Assembly (NCBI RefSeq): GCF_025420585.1
Contig: NZ_JAOEGB010000043.1
Coordinates: 1 to 40,125, forward strand
Source of the DNA: Planotetraspora sp. A-T 1434
GTDB lineage: Bacteria > Actinomycetota > Actinomycetes > Streptosporangiales > Streptosporangiaceae
Reading direction: 5' to 3'
DNA: 40,125 bases
Part shown: positions 8,240 to 15,322 of the stretch, piece after piece
How positions within the stretch are numbered: the first letter of the stretch is position 1
How the letters are laid out: each line of letters begins with the position of its first letter
Notes under the pieces: generated by a model
What the model was told of the DNA's origin: nothing
Database searches by the model: none
The model's input: the letters and a program-made list of their open reading frames with translations, nothing else
Translations under genes and position numbers: made by a program

Positions 8240-8632
8240 ATGCGGCTTTCCGCCCGGACGCAGTACGCCCTGCGTGCCGCCGCCGAGCTGGCGGCGGCAC
8301 CGCCCGGACCGGTGCCCGCGGAGAAGATCGCGGCCGCCCAGGACATCCCCCGGAGGTTCCTGGACAACATCCTGCTCCAGCTCCGGCGCGCCGGTTTGAT
8401 CCACAGCCAGCGCGGCCCCGACGGCGGCTACTGGCTCGCCCGCCCCGCCACGGAGATCAGCCTCGCCGACATCATCGTGGTCGTGGAGGGAGTCTCCCAG
8501 GACAGTGAACGGTTCCCGGGGGTCGCCGAGCCGCTCGCCGACGTCTGGACGGCCCTGCGCCAGTACGAGCACGCGACCCTCACAGAGATCACGCTGGCCC
8601 ATATCGCAAGTGGTTCCCTTCCGCCCCTTTAG
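8240..8632 (+). CDS. Rrf2-family transcriptional regulator lacking cysteines
   Basis: A 130-residue winged-helix protein that begins MRLSARTQYALRAAAELA, the typical Rrf2 N-terminus, and carries the recognition-region pattern IPRRFLDNILLQLRRAGLIHSQRGPDGGYWLARP (about 34-68). Rrf2 iron-sulfur sensors such as IscR, NsrR and RirA use conserved cysteines in the effector loop; this protein contains none. That makes a cluster-free role more likely, comparable to CymR, the cysteine-metabolism repressor of Firmicutes. It starts 3 bp after the ATPase stop, so it is almost certainly cotranscribed and coupled. Autoregulation of the sulfate operon is the simplest model, but it is inferred. Confidence 0.88.
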   Translation: MRLSARTQYALRAAAELAAAPPGPVPAEKIAAAQDIPRRFLDNILLQLRRAGLIHSQRGPDGGYWLARPATEISLADIIVVVEGVSQDSERFPGVAEPLADVWTALRQYEHATLTEITLAHIASGSLPPL

Positions 8633-8685
8633 TTGTGGAAGACTCCGCATTCAGTGATATTTGCCCGGGCGTAGAGGCAGGCGGG

Positions 8686-10194
8686 ATGGGTACTGCGGGG
8701 CAGCTGATCGTCAAGCGATATCGGCTGGTGCGCGCTCTCGGCCAGGGCAGCATGGGCATCGTCTGGGAGGCCCGCGACACTCTTCTGGACCGGCCCGTCG
8801 CCGTCAGGCAGGTGCTCCTCCCCTCCGACCTCCGGGAGAGCCGGCGGACCGAGCTCGCCCAGCGCGTCGCCCGCGAGGCCCGCCAGGCGGAACGGCTCCG
8901 CCACCCCAACATCGCGGCCGTCTACGACGTGGCCGAGGAGGACGGCGCCCCCTACATCGTCATGGAGTTGGTCCGCTCCCGCTCGCTCGACGGCATCGTC
9001 GCGAGCGACGGCCCGCTCACCCCCGAGAAGGCCGCGCCGATCGTCAGGAAGATCCTGACCGCGCTGACCTACGCCCACGCGTCCGGAGTGCGGCACGGCG
9101 ACGTCCGGCCGTCCAACGTGCTCATCGGACACGACGGGCGGGTGCTGCTGGCCGACTTCGGGACGGGGGCCCTGGCCGCCGATCCGGCCTTCGCCCGGGC
9201 CGCCGCCGAGCGGTCGCCCGCGCACGGCGATCCGGCGAGCGTCGCCCGGGGCGTATCCGCCTTCCTCGCGCCGGAGCGGGCCGGCGGCTCCAACACCGGG
9301 GGCTCCAGCGCCGGGGGCGGCGCCCCCACCGTGGCGTCGGACCTCTGGTCCCTCGGCGCCGTCCTCCACCTGGCGGTCACCGGGCGGCGGCCCACCGGCA
9401 CTCTCGACAGCGTTCCCGACGCGCTCCGGACGGTCGTCCAGGGGCTGCTCACGCGGGATCCGAAGAAGCGGCTCACCCCCGAGACCGCCGACCGCCTGCT
9501 GGCCGCGATCGAGCCCGTGGCCGCCCCACAGCCGCCACCCGCGGGCGGGAGCCGTACGAGACTGATCGCGGGGATCGCGACGGCGGCGCTGCTCGCCGGA
9601 GCGGTGGGCGGCTGGGCGGTGCTGCGCCCGGCTACCCACCCGACGCCGATCCCGCTCTCGTACGCCGACGTCCCCGTCGCGTCGCCCTCCGGGCCGGCGC
9701 CGTCTCCGAGCCCGGTGCAGGTGACGAGGCTCAAGCTGAAGTGGCACAAGGCGGACGTGGGCTGGCGTGCCGGGGTGCCGAAGGACTGGACCCTCGACCA
9801 GACCGACTACTCCACGTGGTGGCTCGACCCCGAGGGCCGGGCCCAGCTCAACGTCGAGGTCACCGGCCAGAGCGGGACCGACCCCCTGGGAGCGCTCCAC
9901 GAGGCCGAGGCGATCCTCTACCCGAGCGTGAAGGCCTACCGGAAGCTCCGTCTCAAGACCGTCACCAGCAAGTACGGCACGGCGGCCGACTGGGAGTTCA
10001 CCTGGACGCAGCGGAAGGCGTCGGCGGAGACCCACCTGGCCAAGGGCGTCGCCTACCACCAGTTCCGCCGCGTGATCTCGACGGGCACCACCACCAGCGT
10101 GCTGACCTGGACGACCATGGCCGACGACTGGGACCGCCTACGGCCCACTCTCATCAAGGTCTTCGCACTCTTCCAGCCGCCGCCCACGGCCTGA
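8686..10194 (+). CDS. membrane Ser/Thr protein kinase-like protein with degenerate catalytic motifs
   Basis: About 502 residues. An N-terminal kinase-like domain (about 8-270) has a glycine-rich loop ALGQGSMG, DFG at about 157-159 and FLAPER. A transmembrane helix lies at about 292-312, and an extracellular domain of about 170 residues follows. Two key positions differ from active kinases: the ATP-anchoring lysine of VAVK is Arg41 (VAVR), and the HRDxKxxN loop reads HGDVRPSN (137-144), losing the arginine and the lysine while keeping Asp139 and Asn144. It may be a pseudokinase or a weak kinase. I prefer the ATG at 8686, just before the kinase domain; a GTG at 8635 would add 17 residues. The gene follows the Rrf2 gene closely but has room for its own promoter. 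Confidence 0.85.
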   Translation: MGTAGQLIVKRYRLVRALGQGSMGIVWEARDTLLDRPVAVRQVLLPSDLRESRRTELAQRVAREARQAERLRHPNIAAVYDVAEEDGAPYIVMELVRSRSLDGIVASDGPLTPEKAAPIVRKILTALTYAHASGVRHGDVRPSNVLIGHDGRVLLADFGTGALAADPAFARAAAERSPAHGDPASVARGVSAFLAPERAGGSNTGGSSAGGGAPTVASDLWSLGAVLHLAVTGRRPTGTLDSVPDALRTVVQGLLTRDPKKRLTPETADRLLAAIEPVAAPQPPPAGGSRTRLIAGIATAALLAGAVGGWAVLRPATHPTPIPLSYADVPVASPSGPAPSPSPVQVTRLKLKWHKADVGWRAGVPKDWTLDQTDYSTWWLDPEGRAQLNVEVTGQSGTDPLGALHEAEAILYPSVKAYRKLRLKTVTSKYGTAADWEFTWTQRKASAETHLAKGVAYHQFRRVISTGTTTSVLTWTTMADDWDRLRPTLIKVFALFQPPPTA

Positions 10195-10289
10195 AGGCCA
10201 GGCCCCGAACCGCCCGGGCTGAAACCGAGACGCCACGACCGCGAGTCACCGTGTCCGCGCGGTCGCGCTGTGCCATGATTGCCTTCGAG

Positions 10290-10304
10290 TGAAAATGGTT
10301 TTCA
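10290..10304. promoter_or_regulatory. Zur-like palindromic operator
   Basis: TGAAAATGGTTTTCA is a palindrome with 6-bp arms TGAAAA/TTTTCA. It differs by one base from TGAAAATGATTTTCA, which I recall as the zinc-uptake regulator box of Streptomyces and relatives. It ends 22 bp before the GTG of the ATPase gene, so it could overlap its promoter or transcription start. The match is by eye; other Fur-family proteins could bind a similar site. Confidence 0.6.
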
Positions 10305-10326
10305 TCATCGGTTGAGGTGGGGTCTC

Positions 10327-11259
10327 GTGCGGGTGGCGTTCGTCGGCAAGGGCGGAAGCGGCAAGACGACCCTGTCGTCGCTGTTCGCCAGGTATGCGGC
10401 ACAGCGGGGTCCGGTCGTCGCGGTGGACGCGGACATCAACCAGCATCTCGGCCTGGCGCTGGGCGCGACGGCCGGTCCCGAGCCGCTGGGCGGCATGATC
10501 GGCGAGATCAAGGACTACCTGCGCGGCGACAACCCGCTGATCCGTGACGCCGCGGCGATGGTGAAGACCACCCCGCCCGGCCGGGGCTCCCGCCTCGTCC
10601 GCCTCGACGATCCGTTCTTCCCGTCCAGCGAGGTCGAGGGCGTCTCGCTCATGGTCACCGGGCCCTTCACCGAGGACGATCTCGGCGTCGCCTGTTACCA
10701 CTCCAAGGTCGGCGCGGTGGAGCTCTACCTGAACCACCTGGTCGACGGCCCGGGCGAATACGTGGTCGTCGACATGACCGCCGGGGCCGACTCCTTCGCC
10801 TCCGGCCTGTTCACCCGGTTCGACCTCACCTTCCTGGTCGCCGAGCCGACCCGGCAGGGCGTGAGCGTCTACCGGCAGTACCACGACTACGCCGCCGACT
10901 TCGACGTCCGGATCGCGGTCGTGGGCAACAAGATCCAGTCTCCGGGCGACGTCGACTTCCTGCGCGAGCACGCCGGCGACGACCTGCTGACCTGGTTCGA
11001 GCACTCCCCCGCCGTGCGCGCGATGGAGCAGGGCAGGCCGTTCACGCTCGCGGACCTGGAGCCCGCCAACCATCAGGCGCTCGGCACGCTCCTGGCCCAC
11101 CTGGACGCGCAGCCGAAGGACTGGGAGAAGTTCGGCAGGCAGACGGCCGAGTTCCATATCAAGAACGCCAGAGCCTGGGCGAACCGGGCCACCGGCGAGG
11201 ACCTCACCGCCCAGATCGACCCCGGCTTCGTGTACGGCCCGGCCGTCGCGGCGCCGTGA
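10327..11259 (+). CDS. CooC/MinD-like P-loop ATPase
   Basis: A 310-residue cytosolic ATPase of the deviant-Walker-A (SIMIBI) class. The N-terminus VAFVGKGGSGKTTL (about 3-16) has the signature lysine before GSGKTT, and VDADINQHLG (about 36-45) is the switch region seen in CooC-like nickel-insertion ATPases. YVVVDMTAGADSF (about 143-155) is the second switch and VVGNKIQSPGDVDFL (about 196-210) the nucleotide-specificity loop. Family members load metals, position proteins or handle iron-sulfur clusters; no partner enzyme is encoded nearby. I chose the GTG at 10327 because GAGGTGGGG precedes it and it starts the fold directly; a TTG at 10279 would lie upstream of the palindrome. The Zur-like box suggests induction in zinc shortage, possibly as a metallochaperone. 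Function is inferred. Confidence 0.82.
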   Translation: MRVAFVGKGGSGKTTLSSLFARYAAQRGPVVAVDADINQHLGLALGATAGPEPLGGMIGEIKDYLRGDNPLIRDAAAMVKTTPPGRGSRLVRLDDPFFPSSEVEGVSLMVTGPFTEDDLGVACYHSKVGAVELYLNHLVDGPGEYVVVDMTAGADSFASGLFTRFDLTFLVAEPTRQGVSVYRQYHDYAADFDVRIAVVGNKIQSPGDVDFLREHAGDDLLTWFEHSPAVRAMEQGRPFTLADLEPANHQALGTLLAHLDAQPKDWEKFGRQTAEFHIKNARAWANRATGEDLTAQIDPGFVYGPAVAAP

Positions 11260-11289
11260 GGAATCGCATCGGCTTCCGGGCCCGGAGAC

Positions 11290-11925
11290 TCAGCGCGGAT
11301 CCAGATCCAGTGCCCGTTCCAGGGCGTCGAAGGAGCGGTTAAGCAGCGCGATGTGGTCCTCGATCACGTCGTCCGCCCGTTCCCCCGCCATGATCCTGCG
11401 AACGCCCGTGGCGTAGGCCGTACGGTATGCCGCGACGACCAGCGCCGCCTCGACCCGGGGCCAGGGGTCACCGGGCTCCGCTCCGGCCGCCTCCGCAAGC
11501 AGGGCGGCGAGCAGGCTCTCCAGCTCGTCCGCCCACTCCCTGGCCCGGGCCTGCAGCCCCGGTGAGTCGAGCACGACCTGCCAGAAATATTCGTATCCGT
11601 CGCCCATCCCGCCCAGCGGGTGCCGCCGCTCCAGGAGGCCCAGCACGAGGCGGCGCAGGGCGGACAGGGGCCTCTCGCCTTCCGGGCGCTCGCGGACGGC
11701 CTGAGTGATCAGCTCGACCGCCTCCGGGAAGCGGTCGAGGAACAGGTCCTCCTTCCGCGGGAAGTAGTTGAAGACCGTCTTCGTCGAGACGCCGGCCGCC
11801 TCCGCCACCTCGGCGACCGTGACGTTGTCGAATCCGCGCCGGATGAACAGGCCCGAGGCCACATCCGAGATCAGCTTCCTGGTCTGCCGTTTCTTCCGCT
11901 CACGAAGCCCGATCTCATCGCCCAC
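11290..11925 (-). CDS. TetR-family transcriptional regulator
   Basis: A 211-residue protein with a TetR helix-turn-helix at about 18-64: TRKLISDVASGLFIRRGF, then VTVAEVAEAAGVSTKTVFNYFPRKEDLF. The C-terminal helical domain is the variable ligand pocket. The GTG start has no good ribosome site, so translation may be leaderless or weak. The gene is divergent from the FAD monooxygenase gene, with 76 bp between starts that contain an obvious dyad. By the usual arrangement it represses the monooxygenase and itself, and a substrate-like molecule relieves repression. Confidence 0.88.
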   Translation of the reverse strand: MGDEIGLRERKKRQTRKLISDVASGLFIRRGFDNVTVAEVAEAAGVSTKTVFNYFPRKEDLFLDRFPEAVELITQAVRERPEGERPLSALRRLVLGLLERRHPLGGMGDGYEYFWQVVLDSPGLQARAREWADELESLLAALLAEAAGAEPGDPWPRVEAALVVAAYRTAYATGVRRIMAGERADDVIEDHIALLNRSFDALERALDLDPR

Positions 11926-11931
11926 GGGATG

Positions 11932-11980
11932 ACTATAGTTGAAGGAAGTTTATAGTCGATGTAACTTTCTATCGACTGTA
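11932..11980. promoter_or_regulatory. operator-like inverted repeats between TetR and monooxygenase genes
   Basis: TATAGTCGAT at 11951-11960 and ATCGACTGTA at 11971-11980 form an inverted repeat with 9 of 10 pairs and a 10-bp spacer. ACTATAGT at 11932-11939 is a perfect palindrome sharing the TATAGT element. The cluster lies between the two divergent start codons, where a TetR dimer would control both promoters. Confidence 0.6.
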
Positions 11981-12001
11981 CAAACCTTCCAAGGGAGTGA
12001 C

Positions 12002-13531
12002 ATGTCCTCGTACGACGTCGACGTGGTGGTGGCGGGCGGCGGCCCGGTGGGGCTGATGCTGGCCTGCGAACTGCGGCTCGGAGGAGTCTCGGTAGTGGTG
12101 CTGGAACGGCTGGCCGAGGTGGACCCGACGATCAAGGCCGGGGCGCTGAACACGCCCAGCGTGGAGGCGCTCTACCGGCGCGGCATGCTGCCGGCCCTCC
12201 GGGAGGCCCACGAGCGCAACATGGAGGCCGTCACGGGGTTCGCGCGGCAGCGGGCCCCGGAGGGAGGCCCCGTCCAGCCGCCGCCGAGGTTCGCCGGCCA
12301 CTTCGCCGCCATCATGCTCAGCGCCGACCGGCTCGACGCGTCCGATCCCGGCCTCACCGGCCACGGCCCGGCCGATCTGATCGGCCTGGTGAGCCAGCAG
12401 CAACTGGAGGTCCTGCTCGCTGAGCGGGCCGCCGAGCTCGGGGCCGAGGTGCGCCGTGGAGTCGAGGTGACCGGCTTCGCCGCCGACGCCGACGGAGTCA
12501 CCGTGACCACCACCCGGGAGCCCGTCCGCGGCCGCTGGCTGGTGGGCTGCGACGGGGGCAGGAGCACGGTCCGCAAGCTCGCCGGATTCGACTTCCCCGG
12601 CACCGAGCCCGAGATCAGCGCACACCAGGCCCTGGTGGAGATGGAAGGGGCCGAGTCTCTGGGGAGGGGCTGGCACGCCACGCCGACGGGCGTCTACGCC
12701 CACGGGCCCGTGCCGGGCCGCATCCTCACCGTCGAGTTCGGCGGCACGCCCGCCGATCGGGACGCCCCCGTCACGGCCGACGAACTGCAGGCCTCGATCC
12801 GCAATGTCAGCGGGACGGATGTCGTCGTGACCGGGGTCAAGACCGCGACCCGGTTCACCGACAACGCGCGCCAGGCCACGACCTACCGGCTCGGCCGGGT
12901 GCTGCTCGCAGGCGACGCCGCCCACGTCCACTCGCCGTTCGGCGGCCAGGGCCTCAACCTGGGCCTGGGAGACGCGATGAACCTCGGGTGGAAGCTCGCG
13001 GCGACCGTGCGGGGATGGGCGCCCGAGGGGCTGCTGGACACCTACACCGCCGAACGGCATCCGATCGGCGCCTGGGTGCTGGACTGGACGCGCGCCCAGG
13101 TGGCGCTGATGCGGCCGGACCCGCGCGCCCGAGCGCTCCGCCAGGTGATGACCGAACTCATCGACACCGTCACCGGCACGACCTACTTCGCCAAGAAGAT
13201 CTCCGGAGTGTGGCAGCGGTACGACATGGACGGCGGGCACCCGCTGGTCGGCGGCAGCGCGCCGGACCTGGAGCTCGCCGACGGGTCCAGGCTCGCCGAC
13301 CAGCTCCACGACGGCAGGGCACTGCTCATCGGCCCCGACGATGAGCCGCACGCCCTGGCCGGAGGGTACGGCGAGCGGCTCAAGGTGGTCCCGGCGAGCT
13401 TCCCCGAGCGGCCCGAGCTGGCCGGACTGCTCGTGCGGCCGGACGGGTTCGTGGCCTGGGCCGCGGACGCCGACCAGGTGGACCTCGGTGCCCTGAAGCA
13501 GGCCCTGCCGGCCTGGCTCGGCACGCCCTGA
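12002..13531 (+). CDS. FAD-dependent aromatic monooxygenase (PheA/TfdB type)
   Basis: A 509-residue class A flavoprotein hydroxylase. The dinucleotide-binding motif is VVVAGGGPVGLMLACEL (about 7-23), the middle DG motif is VGCDGGRSTVRKLAGF (about 180-195), and the third FAD motif is VLLAGDAAHVHSPFGGQGLNLGLGDAMNLGWKL (about 300-332). A C-terminal thioredoxin-like domain of about 120 residues, common in polyketide and rifampin hydroxylases, follows. Such enzymes use NAD(P)H and oxygen to hydroxylate phenolic compounds, in catabolism, antibiotic tailoring or antibiotic inactivation. No biosynthetic cluster surrounds it, so detoxification under the adjacent TetR is my best guess. The ATG has AAGGGAG upstream. 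Confidence 0.88.
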   Translation: MSSYDVDVVVAGGGPVGLMLACELRLGGVSVVVLERLAEVDPTIKAGALNTPSVEALYRRGMLPALREAHERNMEAVTGFARQRAPEGGPVQPPPRFAGHFAAIMLSADRLDASDPGLTGHGPADLIGLVSQQQLEVLLAERAAELGAEVRRGVEVTGFAADADGVTVTTTREPVRGRWLVGCDGGRSTVRKLAGFDFPGTEPEISAHQALVEMEGAESLGRGWHATPTGVYAHGPVPGRILTVEFGGTPADRDAPVTADELQASIRNVSGTDVVVTGVKTATRFTDNARQATTYRLGRVLLAGDAAHVHSPFGGQGLNLGLGDAMNLGWKLAATVRGWAPEGLLDTYTAERHPIGAWVLDWTRAQVALMRPDPRARALRQVMTELIDTVTGTTYFAKKISGVWQRYDMDGGHPLVGGSAPDLELADGSRLADQLHDGRALLIGPDDEPHALAGGYGERLKVVPASFPERPELAGLLVRPDGFVAWAADADQVDLGALKQALPAWLGTP

Positions 13532-13703
13532 GGCCGTTTGCGATCTTTGCCCAAATCTTTACCCGGCACGGCCGGGCGGCCAGCTCGAATTTGGCCCTCT
13601 GACCTGCGGTTTTCTCGGCGAGCGGCTCGATTAACCTGAGGCCCCACAAGATGCCTCGTGTCATTTGGTTCCGGCCAACTTACGCAGACCCCATCATGTG
13701 CTC

Positions 13704-14351
13704 ATGCCCGCTTTTGTCACCCTGTCCGGGCGCTCCGTGCGCCTGGAACCGCTCAGCCTCGCGGTGCTCGACGACCTCGTCGCCGCGGCGAGTGAAGACC
13801 GTTCGACGTACGCCTTCACTCGCGTTCCCGCTTGCCGGGAAGAGATGGTCTCCTACGTGGAGGCCTCCTTGGCTGAGCAGGCGGAGGGCCGCACGATGCC
13901 CTTCGCCATCCGGTGGCTGCACACCGACCGTGTGGTCGGTGCCACCCGTCTGATGAACCTGGAGTACTGGCAGGGGCCGATGCCTTGGCCTCCCGGTACC
14001 AAGGGTGTGGTCGGCGAGGTCCCGTCCGTGGCGGACATCGGTTACACCTGGCTCGCGGCGTCGGCCCAGGGAACCGGTGTGAACAGGGAGAGCAAGTTCC
14101 TGATGCTCTCCCTCGCGTTCGAGACCTGGCAGGTTCACCGGATCACCCTCAAGGCCGACGTACGCAACACCCGATCCCGGGCCGCCATCGAGGCCCTCGG
14201 CGCGCACCTGGACGGTGTGCGACGAGCGGACAGCCGAGGCGCCGACGACACGGTCCGAGATACGGCGTACTACTCGATCCTCCGCCCCGAATGGCCCGCC
14301 CTTCGAGAACGCCTCCGCGCGAGGCTGAGCCTCGTGGAAGCGGCCGCCTGA
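13704..14351 (+). CDS. GNAT-family N-acetyltransferase (RimJ/RimL-like)
   Basis: About 215 residues. The start LSGRSVRLEPLSLAVLDDL and the later IGYTWLAASAQGTGVNRESKFLMLSLAFE (about 113-141), followed by VHRITLKADVRNTRSRAAIEALGAHLDGV, are the usual acetyl-CoA-binding and strand-helix pattern of RimJ/RimL-type GNAT proteins. In the CoA loop the family Q/RxxGxG/A pattern reads AQGTGVN. The substrate is unknown; relatives acetylate protein N-termini or small amines. I use the ATG at 13704, which begins close to the fold; a GTG at 13665 would add 13 non-conserved residues. No clear ribosome site precedes either. Confidence 0.8.
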   Translation: MPAFVTLSGRSVRLEPLSLAVLDDLVAAASEDRSTYAFTRVPACREEMVSYVEASLAEQAEGRTMPFAIRWLHTDRVVGATRLMNLEYWQGPMPWPPGTKGVVGEVPSVADIGYTWLAASAQGTGVNRESKFLMLSLAFETWQVHRITLKADVRNTRSRAAIEALGAHLDGVRRADSRGADDTVRDTAYYSILRPEWPALRERLRARLSLVEAAA

Positions 14352-14392
14352 CCCTTCGACCACACGGAACAACGGAACATCGGAGAAGCGGC

Positions 14393-14424
14393 GCGGCCCG
14401 CCCCCTGAAGAGGGGACGGGCCGC
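14393..14424. terminator. strong bidirectional hairpin terminator
   Basis: The arms 14393-14406 and 14411-14424 pair over 14 positions with one mismatch around a GAAG loop, giving a very GC-rich stem (GCGGCCCG at the base). It lies between the convergent acetyltransferase and secreted-protein genes and can act on both strands. There is no long U tract, as is common in high-GC actinomycetes. Confidence 0.8.
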
Positions 14425-14472
14425 GTCTGTGTGAGTGCGATTGGGTGAGTTCGACCAGGCGGCCGGGCGCGG

Positions 14473-15000
14473 TCACGCCTCGTAGTCGTAGTCGTCGTCG
14501 TAGGCGTTGTACAGGTCGTGCCACGAGCCGCACTTCACCGGGTAGCTGCTGTTCAGACCGATCTGGCAGACCTTGGCCTGGACCTGCGCGACGTCGTAGC
14601 GGTAGAAGTTGAACTGCTTGTAGCCGCCGGCCCCGCAGTACTTGTACGACTTGAAGCTCGAGGACCAGTCGTCCTCCTCGTCTTCCCAGTTCTGGACGCG
14701 GAACTTGATGTAGGCGCACTTGCCGCCCTCATCCTCGGTGCGGTGGTCGAGGTCCCACAGCTTGCCGGTGATGTGGACGCTGTTGGACTCGTCGTCGTCG
14801 TAGTTGACGTCGATGTAGCCCTTGGCCTTGGCGAGGTGGTTGCTCGACCAGTACGGGCCCCAGTAGCCGTCGTAGTCGGACGAGGCGGAGGCGGCCGAGG
14901 CCGTGGAGGCGTTGGCGGCCGTCGAGAGGGCCGGGACGCCGACGGCGAGGGCGGCGGTCGTGGCGGCGAGACCAATGACGGTGCGGACGGAGCGACGCAT
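14473..15000 (-). CDS. small secreted protein with four cysteines and an acidic tail
   Basis: A 175-residue protein that starts MRRSVRTVIGLAATTAALAVGV, a clear Sec signal peptide with a likely cleavage site after an Ala-rich stretch (about residue 30). The mature part is rich in Tyr, Trp, Asp and Ser, contains four cysteines (in KCAY, KYCGAG, KVCQIG and VKCGSW) that could form two disulfides, and ends in an Asp/Tyr-rich acidic tail. I do not recognise a named family. The ATG has AGGAG at 15008-15012 on the minus strand; an open frame continues upstream but has no signal sequence. It is divergent from the SARP regulator gene and downstream of the 15-bp repeats, so it may be a target of that regulator (inference). 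Confidence 0.82.
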   Translation of the reverse strand: MRRSVRTVIGLAATTAALAVGVPALSTAANASTASAASASSDYDGYWGPYWSSNHLAKAKGYIDVNYDDDESNSVHITGKLWDLDHRTEDEGGKCAYIKFRVQNWEDEEDDWSSSFKSYKYCGAGGYKQFNFYRYDVAQVQAKVCQIGLNSSYPVKCGSWHDLYNAYDDDYDYEA

Positions 15001-15046
15001 TTCGGTTCTCCTGTGGTTGAGGACGATCCCCCGGCTGCTTTCCGGG

Positions 15047-15121
15047 TGCAAGCCATTGATAGGGCCGCCCGCCTGCAAGCCGCTTTCACCTGCCTGACAC
15101 CCCGTTTGCAAGCCGCTTTCA
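15047..15121. promoter_or_regulatory. 15-bp direct repeats, possible activator sites
   Basis: TGCAAGCCGCTTTCA occurs identically at 15074-15088 and 15107-15121, 33 bp apart, and a partial copy TGCAAGCC occurs at 15047-15054. Each full copy is itself nearly palindromic (TGCAAGC-C-GCTTTCA, 6 of 7 pairs). The 33-bp spacing is three units of 11 bp. They lie before the secreted-protein gene, upstream of the divergent SARP gene. Confidence 0.65.
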
Positions 15122-15199
15122 GTCCCTGAAGGAGGACCTGAACCAAGACATGGCCGCCCCCGCAGGGGCCATGCCTCGGTGATCTCAGGATGGGGATCG

Positions 15200-15231
15200 G
15201 CGCTCAACACCCGATCAACGGCCGATCAACG
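15200..15231. promoter_or_regulatory. SARP-type 11-bp-phased direct repeats
   Basis: GATCAACG occurs at 15213-15220 and 15224-15231, and the related GCTCAACA at 15202-15209, all in 11-bp phase. SARP regulators are known to bind short direct repeats with 11-bp or 22-bp periodicity. The array lies about 90 bp before the SARP start codon. A near-identical pair occurs again after the gene at 18547-18565. Confidence 0.65.
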
Positions 15232-15322
15232 CGTGGATGAACGACAAAGACCTTCCCTATTGGTCCCGCGCTGCGGGATCTATCATTTGGTCGGAAAACT
15301 TGCCATTGGGAGAAAAGCGCAC

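Noticed and set aside
8635-8685. GTG at 8635 as the kinase-like protein start
   Set aside because: The 17 added residues lack kinase features, and the ATG at 8686 directly precedes the domain; it remains possible.
11939-12001. Upstream start for the FAD monooxygenase
   Set aside because: It would place translation through the operator dyads; the ATG at 12002 has AAGGGAG and begins the FAD fold.
15119-15172. 17-residue minus-strand mini-ORF in the SARP/secreted-protein gap
   Set aside because: No ribosome site, overlaps the 15-bp repeat, and its position has no support beyond chance.
15179-15322. 48-codon N-terminal extension of the SARP protein
   Set aside because: It covers the operator-like repeats and shows no similarity to SARP N-termini; ATG 15323 has a ribosome site.
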